Of a stretch of 7,549 bases of DNA, positions 5,955-7,549 are shown in pieces. Under the pieces are notes generated by a model. It was not told where the DNA came from. It ran no database searches and saw nothing but the letters and a program-made list of their open reading frames with translations. The DNA comes from Planctomycetota bacterium (GTDB taxonomy: Bacteria; Planctomycetota; UBA11346). The translations under genes and the position numbers were made by a program. Positions within the stretch are counted from its first letter, which is position 1. Each line of letters begins with the position of its first letter. The stretch is from positions 1 through 7,549 of the forward strand of contig CANIXE010000105.1 of the NCBI GenBank assembly GCA_947470885.1. Reading direction: 5' to 3'.

Positions 5955-7549
5955 ATGGCTGGGGTCAGCCTGCGGGTGACCGAGGGACTGCACTGCGGAT
6001 CCTGTGTAGCCCGATTGGAGAAGCTGCTCAAGGCCCAGCCGGGGATTCTAGATGCCCGGGTCGACCTGCTGGCCCGGCGGGCCACCCTTGAGACCACCGA
6101 CGGACAGGTGCCTGCGGGGCTTGTCGGCACCCTGGCGGCGAACGGTTTTTCATCCGAGCCTTGGCGAGAAGCCCCTGGGAATGCCCGTTCGATCGAAGCC
6201 GCCCCCATCCCCTGGCGTCCGCTGGCGGCCATGGTCGGGGCTGGTTTGGCGATGTACCTGCACCACGGATGGCCTGCCTTCGCGGCAGTGGCCATGGTGG
6301 TCATCGTCCCCGGCGGATCCCTCATGCTCCGGGGTATGGCGGAACTGAGTCGCCTGCGTCCCGGCATGGATGGTCTGGTGGCCTTGTCGACCGCCACCGC
6401 CCTGGGCCTGGGCCTGGCGATCAACCTGGGCGTGGCGCCCATGGAAGCCGGACATGCGGATGCCGCTGCCGCCACGGTGGCGGCGGTTCTCGCCGGCCGT
6501 TGGCTGGAGGCCAAGGCCCGGGCTACTTCGGCGGCAGCCCTGGCCCATCTGGCGGTGGCCCATGCCGGGCGAGCCATTCGCCTTGATGAAGCCGACCATG
6601 AGCACGACATCCCCGTGGATGCGGTGGGCGCCGGCGACCGCTTGCGGGTCAGGGCGGGCGCCCGGGTCCCCGTGGATGGTGAAGTCCAAGTGGGTGAAAG
6701 CGAGGTGGATGAGGCCTTGATCACCGGTGAATCCCTGCCCGTCGTTAAGCAGAAGGGGGATTCGGTGCATGGGGGCAGTATCGCCCGTACGGGATCCTTC
6801 GTGATGATCGCCACCAGCACCGGGGCAGATTCCGCGGCGGGCCGTCTGGCGGCGCTGGTGGATCGGGCGCGTTCGGCGAAGCCGCCATTGGCGGCGCTGG
6901 TGGATGGTCTCGCGGCCCGCTTCGCCCCCCTAGTCGTCCTCGTGGCCCTGGGGACGATTGCCATCTGGTGGTCCCTGGGGGAGCCCTGGACCGGGGCTTG
7001 GTGCGCCGCCGCGGTCCTGGCCGCCGCCTGCCCTTGCGCCCTGGGTTTGGCGATTCCGGCCGCAGTCACCGCCGCAGTGGGCCGGGCCGCGGAATTCGGG
7101 GTGATTCTGGCGACTCCCCGGGCGTTGGGCAACGCTGGGGACATCGACACCGTCTGCCTGGACAAAACCGGCACCCTGACCACCGGTCAGTTCCGGGTGG
7201 TCCACGTCGCCACGGCGGATGATCGCGAGGTGGTCGAGGTTCTGGGTGTGGCCGCCGCCGCTGAGGCGGGTAGTGAACATCCCTTGGCCTTGGCGATCCG
7301 CATTGCGGCGATGGAGCGGCAGATCAACCGTCCAGCCGGGGCCTTTTTCCGCACCCTTCCAGGAGCCGGTGCTGAGGCGGAGGTGGACGGGGCCCAGGTG
7401 GTCCTGGGTTCCGCCGCGCATTTTGCCGAGCGGAATATTCCGGTGCTGCCGGTGCGGATCCCCGCCGGAGCCGTGGCCGTCCATGTCGCCGTGGCCGGCG
7501 TGGCCTGGGGTGTGGTGGTTCTCCGGGACGAGATTCGCGAGGAGTCCGG
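5955..7549 (+). CDS. copA: Copper-type heavy-metal P1B ATPase, 3' end beyond the window
   Basis: This membrane pump uses ATP to move Cu(I), or possibly Ag(I), out of the cytoplasm. The frame stays open for 531 codons to the window edge, so the end of the nucleotide-binding domain and the last two membrane helices are missing. In order it has one heavy-metal-associated domain with GLHCGSC (Cys14, Cys17), about four hydrophobic segments (88-186), an actuator domain with TGES (257-260), membrane segments near 323-340 and 348-372 holding the metal site CPC (359-361), the phosphorylation site DKTGTLT (403-409), and SEHP (440-443) of the P1B nucleotide-binding domain. CPC with a CxxC-bearing N-terminus favours Cu(I). 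A CcoI/FixI-type role in cytochrome oxidase assembly cannot be excluded, since the distinguishing C-terminal helices are absent. ATG 5955 follows the kinase stop by 2 nt with a weak GGCGA site, suggesting coupled translation. Confidence 0.93.
   Translation, partial: MAGVSLRVTEGLHCGSCVARLEKLLKAQPGILDARVDLLARRATLETTDGQVPAGLVGTLAANGFSSEPWREAPGNARSIEAAPIPWRPLAAMVGAGLAMYLHHGWPAFAAVAMVVIVPGGSLMLRGMAELSRLRPGMDGLVALSTATALGLGLAINLGVAPMEAGHADAAAATVAAVLAGRWLEAKARATSAAALAHLAVAHAGRAIRLDEADHEHDIPVDAVGAGDRLRVRAGARVPVDGEVQVGESEVDEALITGESLPVVKQKGDSVHGGSIARTGSFVMIATSTGADSAAGRLAALVDRARSAKPPLAALVDGLAARFAPLVVLVALGTIAIWWSLGEPWTGAWCAAAVLAAACPCALGLAIPAAVTAAVGRAAEFGVILATPRALGNAGDIDTVCLDKTGTLTTGQFRVVHVATADDREVVEVLGVAAAAEAGSEHPLALAIRIAAMERQINRPAGAFFRTLPGAGAEAEVDGAQVVLGSAAHFAERNIPVLPVRIPAGAVAVHVAVAGVAWGVVVLRDEIREES

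Noticed and set aside
5900..7183. Long - strand open frame (427 aa) opposite the P-type ATPase gene
   Set aside because: The + strand frame carries HMA, TGES, CPC and DKTGTLT motifs in order; the reverse frame is an Ala/Arg/Ser/Pro-rich artefact of base composition.
1..7549. CRISPR array, insertion sequence, integrase, toxin-antitoxin pair or phage genes
   Set aside because: No spaced direct repeats, terminal inverted repeats, transposase or other mobile-element protein motifs are present; the only tandem repeat is inside the kinase gene.

Overview
This is a GC-rich chromosomal stretch with a tightly packed co-directional gene set on the + strand, preceded by one tRNA gene on the - strand. 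The layout, the conserved infC and mutL genes and an Hanks-type (eukaryote-like) Ser/Thr kinase with a membrane anchor suggest a free-living Gram-negative-type bacterium. The MutL N-terminus and the kinase's DLG (rather than DFG) motif with a long extracytoplasmic tail remind me of the PVC superphylum (Verrucomicrobiota, Planctomycetota, Lentisphaerota and relatives). Acidobacteriota is an alternative. This placement is inference from protein style only and has low confidence.

Layout: positions 1-20 form a hairpin, probably a terminator. A tRNA-Gly(GCC) gene with encoded CCA lies at 29-105 on the - strand. An untranslated region of about 180 nt (106-285) follows, with a near-perfect Shine-Dalgarno sequence and a possible hairpin. 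Then come five + strand genes: translation initiation factor IF-3 (infC), DNA mismatch repair protein MutL (mutL), an M18 metallo-aminopeptidase (apeB-like), a transmembrane Ser/Thr protein kinase, and a copper-type P1B ATPase that runs off the right edge. The gaps between them are 38, 9, 31 and 2 nt, with no terminator-like structure seen between genes, so they are probably one transcription unit.

The genes do not form an obvious single pathway: translation initiation, mismatch repair, peptide turnover, signalling and copper export are combined. The most unusual points are the start region of infC, where the best ribosome binding site does not serve any in-frame start codon; infC without rpmI-rplT behind it; a MutL endonuclease site that keeps its zinc ligands but departs from consensus at two positions; and the kinase's uncharacterised C-terminal region beyond a short tandem repeat. 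I see no CRISPR array, insertion sequence, phage gene or clear defence system. No stretch longer than 300 nt lacks a gene.
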